64,000 nucleotides of DNA, taken from NCBI GenBank assembly GCA_026225235.1, contig JAMFSK010000128.1, positions 62,001 to 126,000 of the forward strand, given 5' to 3'. This DNA comes from Burkholderiales bacterium (lineage in GTDB: Bacteria; Pseudomonadota; Gammaproteobacteria; Burkholderiales; Burkholderiaceae). The notes under the pieces were generated by a model. The model made no database searches. It saw only the letters and a program-made list of their open reading frames with translations, and had not been told where the DNA came from. This document shows positions 1 to 10,220 of the stretch, piece after piece. A program made the translations under genes and the position numbers. Every line of letters begins with the position of its first letter. Position 1 is the stretch's first letter.

Positions 1-844
1 CGTTGCCGATCCGCGCGAACAGATTGCCGAGCAAGCCGACACTGAAGGTATGGATCTTGAAGAGATCAAGCGAAAACAGCGGCGCTGCATGGCGCGAGGC
101 ATGCAAACCATACGCCGTCAAAAAGGCCATGCTTGCAATCAGCAACATCAGCACGGTCGCGTGCTCGAAGCCGAGTTCGGCAAGCCCGTCGAGCGAGAAA
201 GAGATCGCCAGCATGAACAAGGCCAGCAACACGTAGCCGCTCATGTCGAAACGCGCGAGCCCGCTGATCTTGCTGTTCGGCATGTAGAGGACGGTCGCAA
301 TGCCGCCGACGATACCGACTGGCACATTGATGAGAAACACCCAATGCCACGAGAAGGTTTCCGTCAACCAGCCCCCGAGCGTTGGCCCGATCAGCGGCCC
401 GACCATGCCGGGAATCGCGACGAAGCTGAGCGCCTGAAGATAGCGCTCCTGCGGGAAGGAACGTAATACGGCCAGCCGGCCGACCGGCAGAAGCATCGCC
501 CCGCCGACGCCCTGCACGACACGCGCGATCACGAGGAACTCAAGCGAATGGGCGGCGGCGCAGAGCAAGGAGCCAATCACGAACAGGACAATCGCGGTCT
601 GGAAGATCCGGCGGGTGCCGAAACGGTCGGCGAGCCAGCCCGAAGCGGGGATCACCACGGCCATCGTCAGTGAATAGCCGATGATGACTGACTGCATCCG
701 CAACGGGCTTTCGCCGAGGCTATGGGCCATCGGCGGAAGCGCCGTGTTGACGATGGTCGAGTCGAGCGTCTGCATGAAGAAGCCGACCGCGACCACCCAC
801 AACATGATGTTCAGCGATCGGTCATGCGCCGTATTGTCGGTCAT
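1..844 (-). CDS. MFS transporter, DHA2/MdtD-like drug exporter (3' part outside window)
   Basis: Hand translation from ATG at 844: MTDNTAHDRSLNIMLWVVAVGFFMQTLDSTIVNTALPPMA...ASGWLADRFGTRRIFQ, typical MFS DHA2 motifs; runs off the window start, so absent from the ORF track. Confidence 0.88.
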   Translation of the reverse strand, partial: MTDNTAHDRSLNIMLWVVAVGFFMQTLDSTIVNTALPPMAHSLGESPLRMQSVIIGYSLTMAVVIPASGWLADRFGTRRIFQTAIVLFVIGSLLCAAAHSLEFLVIARVVQGVGGAMLLPVGRLAVLRSFPQERYLQALSFVAIPGMVGPLIGPTLGGWLTETFSWHWVFLINVPVGIVGGIATVLYMPNSKISGLARFDMSGYVLLALFMLAISFSLDGLAELGFEHATVLMLLIASMAFLTAYGLHASRHAAPLFSLDLFKIHTFSVGLLGNLFARIGN

Positions 845-907
845 CGTGCATGCGCGCGGAAAAAGAAACCCTGATTTTACGCCGCGCGCATGCGGCCGTG
901 GACCCGC

Positions 908-1717
908 CTAAACCTGGCGCCGAACAAGCGGCGTTTCGGGGGTCGGGTAGCCGGCCTTCGAAAAGGTTTCGATGATCGTGCGATTGGTGTCGAAGTAGAC
1001 TTGCCAGTAGTTGGCGTTATCCGAATACGGGCGCACCGCGAGCAGGGGACCTTCTGGGGTGAACGACAGCACTTCGACGTCGGGTGCGGGCGTCGACTTG
1101 ACGTTTGGAATCTCGCTGATTGCCGTTTTGAGGCGCGCCATCGCATCGATCGGGTCGACGCCGTTGGCGATCTTGGCGGTCAACTCGACGCGGCGGTAAG
1201 GCTGCGCGCTGTAGTTGGCAATCGTATCTGAGAATATCTTGTTGTTGCCGATGATCGTCGTGACATTGTCGGGGGTCAGCACGGTAGTGCCGAACAGCCC
1301 GATCTCGGTCACCGTACCGGTCACGCCACCGCCCGTGATGAAGTCACCCACTTTGAAAGGTCGCAACACCTGCAGGAACAGGCCCGCGGCAAAGTGGGCG
1401 AGCAGGCCGCCCCAGGCCGCCCCGATTGCCAGGCCGAGGCCAGCCAGCAACGCGGCGAACGAGGTCGTCTGAACCCCGAATATCTGCAGGATTGCCAGCA
1501 CCAGCATCAGCGTGAGCAGACTGGCGAGAATCGAGCCGAGGTAGTGCGCGAGCGTCGGATCGACCCGGCCGTTGCGCGCGAGCATCTTGCGCATCAGGCC
1601 GATCACCAGGCCGATGACCCAGCGCCCGATAATCCAAAGAACGATGGCGGCGACGACCTTGATGCCGAAGTCGATCCCGCGGGTCACCAAAAAGAGGCGA
1701 ATGGTTTCCAGATTCAT
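908..1717 (-). CDS. MscS-family mechanosensitive ion channel
   Basis: MNLETIRLFLVTRGIDFGIK...; GLGLAIGAAWGGLLAHFAAGLFLQVLRPFKVGDFI and the following beta domain are typical of MscS; start chosen at internal ATG. Confidence 0.92.
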   Translation of the reverse strand: MNLETIRLFLVTRGIDFGIKVVAAIVLWIIGRWVIGLVIGLMRKMLARNGRVDPTLAHYLGSILASLLTLMLVLAILQIFGVQTTSFAALLAGLGLAIGAAWGGLLAHFAAGLFLQVLRPFKVGDFITGGGVTGTVTEIGLFGTTVLTPDNVTTIIGNNKIFSDTIANYSAQPYRRVELTAKIANGVDPIDAMARLKTAISEIPNVKSTPAPDVEVLSFTPEGPLLAVRPYSDNANYWQVYFDTNRTIIETFSKAGYPTPETPLVRRQV

Positions 1718-1989
1718 GGCTTTCTCGCAGAGGAATGAAGGTTGTCCAACGACCACCGGAAATCTGCTACGACCCCTACCTGCCATCTACATCACGAGCA
1801 TCGCGGCGCACCGCCTGCCTGCGCGTCGGCACGGCATCCAGCCGAGTTATAAGCCACGTCACGGAGTCCGCGCAACACAATCCGTTGTCGCGCTAATTAT
1901 CCCGGGCATGCGGCCCCCTCGCCCACCGCGTCGCAGAATATCAGTTAATGTAGCGGTCGTCCTACCCATCCTCGAGGTCCGTCGTCATC

Positions 1990-3642
1990 ATGCTGGGCGC
2001 CTTTTCGCATCACTCTCCCTACCCGTCCCGCCGCAGTGTCGTCTATGGCCGTGGCGGCATGGTTGCGACTTCGCAGCCGGTCGCCGCCCAGATCGGGCGC
2101 GACATGCTCGCACGCGGAGGCAACGCAGTCGATGCGGCGATCGCCACCGCCGCGGCGCTGACGGTCGTCGAGCCGACCAGTTGCAGCATCGGCGGCGACG
2201 CCTTCGCACTGGTCTGGATGCGCGACCCGCAGACGGGCCGCGGCGAACTGCACGGACTCAATGCAAGCGGCCCCGCGCCGGCTGCGCTGACACTCGAAAA
2301 GATTCGCGGCGCCGGCCATGAGACGATGCCGATGCACGGCTGGATACCCGTGACCGTGCCGGGGTGCCCATCGGCCTGGATCACGTTGTCACGACGTTTC
2401 GGCAAGCTGCCGTTCAAGGACCTGCTCGCGCCGGCGATTGCGCTCGCGCGCGACGGTTTCGCGGTCAGCCCGGTCATCTGCCAGCTCTGGCAGAAGGCCG
2501 AGCAAGCGTTTCGCGCCGATGACATGCTGCGCAAGATGGCCGGCGACGAGGTCGCACAGCACTGGTTCGAGGTTTTCGCGCCCAACGGCCGTGCACCGCT
2601 GCCCGGCGAAATCCAGCGTTGGGAAGATCAGGCACGCACGCTCGAGGAGCTCGCGGCCACTGAATGCGAGAGCCTCTACCGCGGCGAACTCGCGCGTGCA
2701 ATCGACACATTCTCGCGGCGAACGGGTGGCTATCTGCGAGCGGACGATCTCGCGAGCTACGAGCCGCAATGGGTCAAACCGATTTCCATCGACTACCGCG
2801 GCTACCAGGTGTGGGAGATCCCGCCGAATGGCCAGGGCCTGGTGGCCCTGCTCGCCTTGAATATCCTCAAGGGCTTCGACGACCTGCGCGGCCGCGACGA
2901 TCCGGTGACCTTGCATCGGCAACTCGAAGCGATGAAGCTCGCGTTCGCGGACGGGCAGCACTACATCACTGAACAACACCGGATGAAGATGCCGCTCGAG
3001 GCCCTGCTCAGCGACGACTATGCAGCGCAACGGCGCGCACAGATCGGTGCGCTCGCGGGCGATCCCCTGCACGGACAGCCGGTGGCTGGCGGTACGGTCT
3101 ACCTCGCGACAGCGGACAGTGACGGCAATATGGTCTCGTACATCCAGAGCCATTACCGCGACTTTGGCTCGGCGATGATCGTACCTGGCACGGGTATCGT
3201 GCTGCAGAATCGCGGCGCGGGTTTCAGTCTCGACCCCGGGCATCACAACGCTTACGCACCGGGCAAGAAGCCATACCACACGATTATCCCGGGCTTCCTG
3301 ACCCACAATGGCGAGGCGCTCGGGCCCTTCGGCGTGATGGGGGCATTCATGCAGCCGCAGGGGCATGTGCAGGTGCTGATGAACATGATCGACTTCGGGC
3401 TCAACCCGCAAGCCGCGCTCGACGCGCCACGCTGGCAGTGGTTCGGCAAACGGCGTTTCGGGCTCGAACAAGGGTACTCGAATGCGCTGGTCCACGAAAT
3501 GGCTGCGCGCGGTCATGATGTCTATGTCGACCATCATTCGACCGACTACGGCCGCGGCCAGATCATCTTGCGCGACCCCGTTACCGGCGTGCTCTGCGGT
3601 GGGACTGAGCCGCGCACGGACGGGACAGTGGCGGTGCTGTAG
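1990..3642 (+). CDS. Gamma-glutamyltransferase family protein
   Basis: 550 aa; GGNAVDAAIATAAALTVVEPTSCSIGGDAFALVW and GGTVYLATADSDGNMVSYIQSHYRDFGS signatures. Confidence 0.93.
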   Translation: MLGAFSHHSPYPSRRSVVYGRGGMVATSQPVAAQIGRDMLARGGNAVDAAIATAAALTVVEPTSCSIGGDAFALVWMRDPQTGRGELHGLNASGPAPAALTLEKIRGAGHETMPMHGWIPVTVPGCPSAWITLSRRFGKLPFKDLLAPAIALARDGFAVSPVICQLWQKAEQAFRADDMLRKMAGDEVAQHWFEVFAPNGRAPLPGEIQRWEDQARTLEELAATECESLYRGELARAIDTFSRRTGGYLRADDLASYEPQWVKPISIDYRGYQVWEIPPNGQGLVALLALNILKGFDDLRGRDDPVTLHRQLEAMKLAFADGQHYITEQHRMKMPLEALLSDDYAAQRRAQIGALAGDPLHGQPVAGGTVYLATADSDGNMVSYIQSHYRDFGSAMIVPGTGIVLQNRGAGFSLDPGHHNAYAPGKKPYHTIIPGFLTHNGEALGPFGVMGAFMQPQGHVQVLMNMIDFGLNPQAALDAPRWQWFGKRRFGLEQGYSNALVHEMAARGHDVYVDHHSTDYGRGQIILRDPVTGVLCGGTEPRTDGTVAVL

Positions 3643-3802
3643 ATGTAGGTCTATGAGCGAAGCGAGGCGCCAAGAAAACAGAGCCCCGCTCCAGGACGCT
3701 GCTAAGGAGCGCCTGTCGCGCTCGCAGCGCAGTGTGCTGCGGCTAAGAATTGGCGGCTGCGTCCAGCTTACGGTACGTTTGCTGAACGCAGCGCCGCCGC
3801 GT

Positions 3803-5188
3803 TCAATTTCGCTGAAACGCGTACACCGAACCGATCCCAAGCAGCGCGGTCAGTGCATCGAGGGCGCCACGCGATTCGTCCAGCAACTGCGGATCGGCCA
3901 GATCCTCAACGCTGAGTCGGTCGCGATAATGACGCTCGACCCAGGCGCCAAGCGTCTCGAACAACGCATTGTTCATCCAGACCCCCGGTGCAACGGCGGC
4001 GATCTCGCTCGCATTCAGCGCCACGCGCAAACGCAGGCAGGCAGGCCCCCCGCCATTACGCATGCTCTCACGCAGGTCGAATACGCGATGCTCCGCGATC
4101 GGACCACCCGAGGCGATCAGGTGATCCAGGTAGGCGGCCACCCGCGGGTTCTCCATGCACTCCTGCGGCATAATCAGCAACTGACGGCCGTCCGGACGCG
4201 CGAGCAGCTGGCTGTTGAACAGATAAGACGACACTGCATCGCCCACGCCCACCTCGGCCTCCGGTACCTCGACCACGTGGAATTCCGTGCCCTGACTGCC
4301 AAGCTTGTCGCGCAGCGACTGGTAGACCAAGGCCTGTTCGACAAAAGCGTGCTCATGGCAAAACAGCACTTGCTGGTTTCCGACCGCGATCACGTCGTTG
4401 TGGAATACGCCGGCATCGATCACGTCGGGCCGTTGCTGAGCGAACACCGCCACGTCGGCACCGAGACCGTGACGCCGCGCGATCGCGTGGCTCGCCTCGA
4501 GGGTCTGCCGGGCCGGATAGCGCACGGGGGCCACGGCACCTCCGTACGCACGGCGCCCGTACACGAAAAACTCGACGCCCCGCGCACCATAGTCCCCACA
4601 GAACCGCGTGTGATTGGCCGCGCCCTCGTCGCCGAGCGCCGGGGTCCCCGGCAAGGCGGAATGCACCGCGAAATGAGGTTCCGACCGAAACAAGGCCGAG
4701 AGCAAATGCTGCGTCGTGCCGTGCTCGATCGAGCGATGCAGGTTGAAGGCAAGGTTGGCCGGCGTGAAATGGACGCGCCCGTCGGCTGTATCGGCGGACG
4801 GACTGACCGTGGCGGCATTGGCGGCCCACATCGCCGAAGCAGAACTTGCAGCCGCGAGCAACTCCGGCGCCTCCGTCGCAGCTCGACGGATCACTTGCGA
4901 ATCGTCGCCGCTGAACCCAAGCGTGCGCAGAAGACCCACCGAGGGTCGCTCATGCGGCGGCATCACAGCCTGCCGATAACCCAGATCGGCGAGCGCTTTC
5001 ATCTTGAGCAGGCCTTGCAAGGCGGCCTGCTTCGGATTGGCGACCCGCTTCTCGTTCGACTGCGACGCCACGTTGCCGAACGACAGGCCTGCGTAGTTGT
5101 GAGTTGGCCCGACGAGGCCGTCGAAATTCGCTTCAACGGCATGCGTGCCGCGTGAATCCTGCGTCGCTTGAGGTGTCCCTGCTTGCAT
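3803..5188 (-). CDS. astB: N-succinylarginine dihydrolase
   Basis: [24 protein letters not shown] and [21 protein letters not shown] are AstB hallmarks. Confidence 0.96.
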   Translation of the reverse strand: MQAGTPQATQDSRGTHAVEANFDGLVGPTHNYAGLSFGNVASQSNEKRVANPKQAALQGLLKMKALADLGYRQAVMPPHERPSVGLLRTLGFSGDDSQVIRRAATEAPELLAAASSASAMWAANAATVSPSADTADGRVHFTPANLAFNLHRSIEHGTTQHLLSALFRSEPHFAVHSALPGTPALGDEGAANHTRFCGDYGARGVEFFVYGRRAYGGAVAPVRYPARQTLEASHAIARRHGLGADVAVFAQQRPDVIDAGVFHNDVIAVGNQQVLFCHEHAFVEQALVYQSLRDKLGSQGTEFHVVEVPEAEVGVGDAVSSYLFNSQLLARPDGRQLLIMPQECMENPRVAAYLDHLIASGGPIAEHRVFDLRESMRNGGGPACLRLRVALNASEIAAVAPGVWMNNALFETLGAWVERHYRDRLSVEDLADPQLLDESRGALDALTALLGIGSVYAFQRN

Positions 5189-5231
5189 CGTCTGGTTCCG
5201 GATCTATCTGATCAAAGGTCGTGGGTCGCGC

Positions 5232-6278
5232 TCAGGCGTGCAAGCCCGCTGCAGCCGCGGCGGGCGTGGGTTGCGCGAGCACACGGACGGCCCCGCCCGG
5301 CCCGATTTCGAGCGCCCCGACCTGCTCGTCGGTCAACGCGATCGACTCGCCGTCACTGCGCGCCGCGGCAATGATCACGCGGAAATTGTCGATCGACAGA
5401 TTCGAGACCAGGCAACGCAATTCGCTCGCCTCGGCATCGACCTCGCCCACTCGCAACACACGGCTCGCTCGCACCGTCCGCAAATCCGAGATATGGCATT
5501 CGAGCACCGGGCCCGCATCGAAAATATCGACGTGGTTCTCATAGCGCAACCCTTCGGCTTCGAGCATCCGGCGCGCCGGCAGCGTATCGGTATGCGTGAC
5601 GCCAATGCAGGCCTGCGCGGCCTCGGGCAACAGGCGCACATACACCGGATGGCGCGGCATGAGTTCGGCGATAAATGCCTTCTTGCCTTGCGCGCTCAGG
5701 TAATCGGCTGCATTGAAATCGATCTGGTAAAAATGCGAGCCGAGTGCCTGCCAGAACGGCGACTCGCCCCGCTCGTCGAAATGCCCGCGCATCTCGGCGC
5801 ACACGCGCTGCGGAAAGCGGTCTTCAAATTGAGCGAGAAACATGAAGCGCGAGCGCGAGAGCAAGCCGCCCGCTCCGCCCGCCCGCGAACGCGGGCTGAG
5901 GAATAGAGAACACAACTCGGCGTAACCGGTCAGGTCATGGGAGATGGTCAGCAAAGGAGTGCGCGACCAGACGTTGAGCTCTTTGCTCGCATGGACGGCC
6001 GTACTGACCCGATAGTTATAGAACGGCAACTCGAGGCCGACCGCCGTTTCGAGCCCGCAGACGCCGACCACGTCGCCGCTCAGGCTGTCCTGCATCACGA
6101 ACAGATAACCTTGCTCGTACAGCGGCGCCTCGCCACGCACCGTCCGCTGCGCACGCTCAATGCGCGCACCCAGCGCGGCACGATCCGGCTTGAGTGTCGT
6201 CAGACCGGGCCCGGTTTCATTGGCGAGTGCCAGCAGCGACTCGAGATCGGACGTATGGACACTGCGAACAACCATCAT
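5232..6278 (-). CDS. astA: Arginine N-succinyltransferase
   Basis: MMVVRSVHTSDLESLLALANETGPGLTTL...; ELCSLFLSPRSRAGGAGGLLSRSRFMFLAQF motif. Confidence 0.95.
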   Translation of the reverse strand: MMVVRSVHTSDLESLLALANETGPGLTTLKPDRAALGARIERAQRTVRGEAPLYEQGYLFVMQDSLSGDVVGVCGLETAVGLELPFYNYRVSTAVHASKELNVWSRTPLLTISHDLTGYAELCSLFLSPRSRAGGAGGLLSRSRFMFLAQFEDRFPQRVCAEMRGHFDERGESPFWQALGSHFYQIDFNAADYLSAQGKKAFIAELMPRHPVYVRLLPEAAQACIGVTHTDTLPARRMLEAEGLRYENHVDIFDAGPVLECHISDLRTVRASRVLRVGEVDAEASELRCLVSNLSIDNFRVIIAAARSDGESIALTDEQVGALEIGPGGAVRVLAQPTPAAAAAGLHA

Positions 6279-6411
6279 TCTCGTTTCTCCTGCTCGATCG
6301 GGAGGGACGGTTCATCCCGGATTGCGCCAGCGGTTTGTGACCCCTGGGCAAAACAACCGGAATGATAAGCGACGAGCGGGTTTGAAAGGAAATCGGCCGA
6401 TCAGGGCCAGG

Positions 6412-8856
6412 CTAGACGTCGAAGCGGAACAACTGGGGCTCGTCACCCACCACGAGTTCGTTCATCGGCGAACGAAATGGTGAGCGCAGCAAAGGCACGA
6501 CCTGGTCGGGGGGCACCGGCTTGGAGAACAGGTAACCCTGCGCGTAACCGCAGCCGCTCGCACGGAGGATCGCGAGTTGCCCGGTCGTCTCGACACCCTC
6601 GGCGACCACGCCATAGCCCAGCCCCTTGGCCAGCATGATGACGCCGCGTACGATCCCGGCCCGCGACGTGCGCGTCTCGAGTTCACTGACGAAGGAGCGG
6701 TCGATCTTGAGCCGGTCGATCTCATAGGTATCGAGATAGGACAGGCTCGAGTAGCCCGTGCCGAAGTCATCGATGGCGATCCGGATTCCGTAGTTGCGCA
6801 GGGCCTGCAACTGCGCGAGGGTCCGGCTCGCGTTCTGGACCAGGGAGCTTTCCGTGATCTCAAGTTCAAGCCAATGAGGCTCGATGTCGTGACGGGCCAG
6901 CGTGTCGAGCACCATCGAGACAAAGTCGCCACTCGCGAACTGCTGCGCCGCGACGTTGACCGACATCGCGACCAGCGGCACGTTGGCCGCGCGCCAGGCC
7001 GCGAGTTGAGCAAGCGCCATGTTCAGCACATATTCGCCAAGGCGGCTGATGAGGCCATGCTGTTCGGCAACCGGGATGAACTCCGAAGGCATGAACAAAT
7101 GCCCCTGTGCGTCGCGCCAGCGCACCAGCGCCTCGAGCCCGGTCAACTGGTTGGTCGGCAATGCATATTGCGGTTGGTACACAAGGTAGAGCTCGTTGTC
7201 GGCAAGCGCACGCCGCAACTTGTTCGACATGCCGAGGCGCGCCTCGATCTCGCGGCCGAGCGATGGCTCAAAAAAGCGGGCGCAGTTGCGGCCGTCGCCT
7301 TTCGCGAGGTACATCGCTGCGTCCGCGCAACGCAGCAGATCGGACGCCGAACGTGCGTGACTCGGGCACAGGGCAACGCCGATGCTGCCGTCGACATGCA
7401 GTTCGCTCGCGCCACTGAGCACGGGTTCGCCGATCGCCTCGAGCACATTACGGCACAAGGCCTCGATCTGCGACAGTTCGTAGCCGCTGACCGCGATGAC
7501 GAACTCATCACCACCATAACGGGCGATCAACACGTCGCGCGGCAGCCGTTCACGCAAGCGCGTCGACACTTCGCGCAATACGGCATCCCCTGCCGCATGG
7601 CCCAGCGTATCGTTGATGAACTTGAAATGGTCGAGATCGAGAAACAGCACGGCGCAAGATCCGTCCTCGAGCGAAGTTTGCTCGAGCATCACATCGAGGC
7701 GTTCAAGCAACTCATTGCGATTGGGCAGGTGCGTCAACGTATCGAACTTGGCCTGCTGTCGCAGGCGCTCACGCGACGCGAGCAGTTCGCGCACATCATT
7801 GAGCACGCAGACGAAATGCGCCGGCGCCGAGCCGCCATCAGCGACCGCCGAGATGCACAGCTGCACCCCGACCGGGTCACCCGACTTGCTCCTGAGTTGC
7901 ACGAGCTTGCGGTACTGGCCCGTCTGCGCGAGTGTCGCACGCATCTCGGCCACATCCGCGCCGTCTGCCAGGAGCTCGCCGTTCATCCCCAGCAGTTCCT
8001 CGCTTGAATAGCCGAGCATTTCTGTAACGGCAGGGTTTACATATTCGATTCGTTCAGCACCGTCCACCGCGCGGCTGATGAGTACGCCATTGGGGCTGTC
8101 TTCGAGCGCCTGACTCAACAGCCGCAGCTGATGATCGGACATCGCCAGGGTGCGCATCGCATCGAGTTCTGCCTTGCGCGTCGCGACAAAACGCGAGAAC
8201 AGGAAGACCATGAACACATTGGTCACGATGACGGTCGCAAGCAGGATGCCGACCACCCAGTACGACCAGCCGAACACGCTCTCCATCGCGCGTGTGACGC
8301 GCAGGTTTTCGACGGCGCGCTCGCGGGCGATTTCGTTGAGCACGGCATTGAGCCGTACATTGAGCGGCATGAGTCCGGCCGTGCCGCCGCTCATAAGCGC
8401 CTCGCTTCCACGCAAGCGATCGAGCGTCGCACGGGCGGACTCGAGGTATTGCATGGCGAGGTCACGCAGGCTCAGACCATCCTGAGTCACGGCGCGTTCG
8501 GGTTCGAGCGCCCTCAGCGCAACGAGCGACTCGCGGGCGGCCTGATAGCGTTGGGTTTCCAGACCGCGCTCACCGATCACGATGGGGGCGGCGATACCCG
8601 ACGAGACGACGGAGTTGACCTGAAGCAAGGTGTCCTGCAGCGAATCGAGCGCCTGCTTGACGGCCGCCGTATGGACCAGTTCGGCCTGCGAGCTACGCTC
8701 GGACTTGATGCAGATGAAGGCCACGCTCGCATCGAAGGCGGTCGCGACCATGATCAGGATCAGGACATAAGTCCAGCCTGTATTTGGCGACCGGGCCGCG
8801 CGCCATGGCGAATTGAAAGTTAGCCGCATGCAAGACTCGTCGGACACTGACTGCAT
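6412..8856 (-). CDS. PAS-GGDEF-EAL bifunctional c-di-GMP protein with N-terminal membrane sensor
   Basis: N-terminal TM segments, PAS, YGGDEF, and EALVRWRD/DDFGTGYSSLSYL motifs. Confidence 0.93.
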   Translation of the reverse strand: MQSVSDESCMRLTFNSPWRAARSPNTGWTYVLILIMVATAFDASVAFICIKSERSSQAELVHTAAVKQALDSLQDTLLQVNSVVSSGIAAPIVIGERGLETQRYQAARESLVALRALEPERAVTQDGLSLRDLAMQYLESARATLDRLRGSEALMSGGTAGLMPLNVRLNAVLNEIARERAVENLRVTRAMESVFGWSYWVVGILLATVIVTNVFMVFLFSRFVATRKAELDAMRTLAMSDHQLRLLSQALEDSPNGVLISRAVDGAERIEYVNPAVTEMLGYSSEELLGMNGELLADGADVAEMRATLAQTGQYRKLVQLRSKSGDPVGVQLCISAVADGGSAPAHFVCVLNDVRELLASRERLRQQAKFDTLTHLPNRNELLERLDVMLEQTSLEDGSCAVLFLDLDHFKFINDTLGHAAGDAVLREVSTRLRERLPRDVLIARYGGDEFVIAVSGYELSQIEALCRNVLEAIGEPVLSGASELHVDGSIGVALCPSHARSASDLLRCADAAMYLAKGDGRNCARFFEPSLGREIEARLGMSNKLRRALADNELYLVYQPQYALPTNQLTGLEALVRWRDAQGHLFMPSEFIPVAEQHGLISRLGEYVLNMALAQLAAWRAANVPLVAMSVNVAAQQFASGDFVSMVLDTLARHDIEPHWLELEITESSLVQNASRTLAQLQALRNYGIRIAIDDFGTGYSSLSYLDTYEIDRLKIDRSFVSELETRTSRAGIVRGVIMLAKGLGYGVVAEGVETTGQLAILRASGCGYAQGYLFSKPVPPDQVVPLLRSPFRSPMNELVVGDEPQLFRFDV

Positions 8857-9010
8857 TAATCCGCATAGAGCGGTATCGCTTCAACCTTCATTTACGGCAG
8901 ATTTGCAGAAAAATGGAGTAGATAATGCTCCGGAATTACCCTGACTAATCGAGTAAATACGCGGCCTGGCGGGCCAGAGTGCCGTCTGGGAAGCGACAAG
9001 CAACGATAAA

Positions 9011-9056
9011 ACGCAAAACGCCCGTGCGGGGATTCCGCAGCGGGCGCTCCTTTTTC
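9011..9056 (-). terminator. Intrinsic terminator of the FNT gene
   Basis: Minus strand GCGCCCGCTGCGG-AATCC-CCGCACGGGCG followed by TTTTGCGTTTT; T-run also present on + side. Confidence 0.65.
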
Positions 9057-9123
9057 AAACACGAGTTTGAACGTCAAACGGCCCATTGCGCGTATCAAAC
9101 GCGCAGGCCGTTGCTTCGCTATG

Positions 9124-9948
9124 TCAATGGGTGCGGGCCGGGCTGACGTTGCTGGTCGGCACACGGGTCTTCGACGGATGGCCGATGCCGCCGTCCTGGA
9201 ACCAGTAGCCAAGGGCCATGAACACACCGCCACCGGCCAGATTGCCAAGGGTGACGAACAGCTCGTTGTGGACCGCGCCGGCAAGCGTGATTTCGGCCGG
9301 GTGATCGACCATCAGCGCGAGGGCGAACACGAACATGTTCGCGACGCTGTGCTCAAAGCCGCAGGCGACAAAGGCAAACACGGGCCAAAAGATCAGGCCC
9401 AGCTTGGCGCCATCGTTATTGGTACGTGCAGCCATCCAGATCGCCAGACACACGAGCCAGTTGCACAACAGGCCACGTGCAAACAGAGCCGGGCCCGGCG
9501 CGGCCATCTTCCCTGCGGCGATCTTCATGAACACGGGCAGACCGTCGGTCAGCAGCACACCACCGCCAGCCATATGAAGCAGCGCTGCCAGGATGACCGC
9601 GCCGATCAGGTTACCGATCCAGCAGACTACCCACACCAGCACGACCCCACCGATGCCGGTTTGTCCCCGCAGTGCGGCAAGCGGCATATACATCGCCGTG
9701 CCCGTGAACAGATCCGAGCCGGCAAAGACCACGATCGTCAACGCGCAGGCAAACACGCCGCCCATGACAAGGTGTACATAAGCCGGATCGACGTGCGCGC
9801 CAACCGAAATCATGAGGATGTCACCGAAGCCGATATAAGCTCCGGCCATGGCGGCGCCGATCAGGAACGCAAGCGGCGAGCGAAGGATGGTCGACACCTT
9901 GTGCGCGCCGACCTTTGCGAAATTATCGATGCTTTCTGCGTACATCAT
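9124..9948 (-). CDS. Formate/nitrite transporter (FNT) family, NirC-like
   Basis: NWLVCLAIWMA, ACGFEHSVANM and LFTGTAMYMP motifs of FNT channels; closer to NirC than FocA by eye. Confidence 0.9.
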   Translation of the reverse strand: MMYAESIDNFAKVGAHKVSTILRSPLAFLIGAAMAGAYIGFGDILMISVGAHVDPAYVHLVMGGVFACALTIVVFAGSDLFTGTAMYMPLAALRGQTGIGGVVLVWVVCWIGNLIGAVILAALLHMAGGGVLLTDGLPVFMKIAAGKMAAPGPALFARGLLCNWLVCLAIWMAARTNNDGAKLGLIFWPVFAFVACGFEHSVANMFVFALALMVDHPAEITLAGAVHNELFVTLGNLAGGGVFMALGYWFQDGGIGHPSKTRVPTSNVSPARTH

Positions 9949-10024
9949 TGCTCCGTTATAAGGTCTCCCCTGCTCGACCGCGAACAGGGTGGTTGATTCA
10001 GGCGCAAGAATAGATCGGCAGAGT

Positions 10025-10038
10025 TTGATTTACATCAA
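10025..10038. promoter_or_regulatory. FNR/ANR box TTGAT-TTAC-ATCAA
   Basis: Exact TTGAT-N4-ATCAA between the divergent FNT and YdeP genes. Confidence 0.7.
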
Positions 10039-10220
10039 CGAATTCGCAAGTTCTCGCGCGAAGCGCGCTCGCTTAAACTGTACTCCTCGCTGCAACAGCG
10101 TTCTGTACTCCTTTTTCGGCAATAGGCAGACTTAAGCTGCCAGCCTCGTATCTATTAAACGCGTTTTTTAACGGCGGCTGACAAGCTTAAACAACGCGCT
10201 TAGGCATAACAAGACATTCA

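Noticed and set aside
2389-3840. 483-aa minus strand ORF opposite the GGT-like gene
   Set aside because: Antisense shadow of a gene with strong family motifs; no recognisable domain.
3482-5155. 557-aa + strand ORF opposite astB
   Set aside because: Antisense shadow of a clear AstB gene; Arg/His-rich composition typical of high-GC shadow frames.
6577-8007. 476-aa + strand ORF opposite GGDEF/EAL gene
   Set aside because: Shadow ORF; no domain logic, while the minus strand frame has PAS, GGDEF and EAL.
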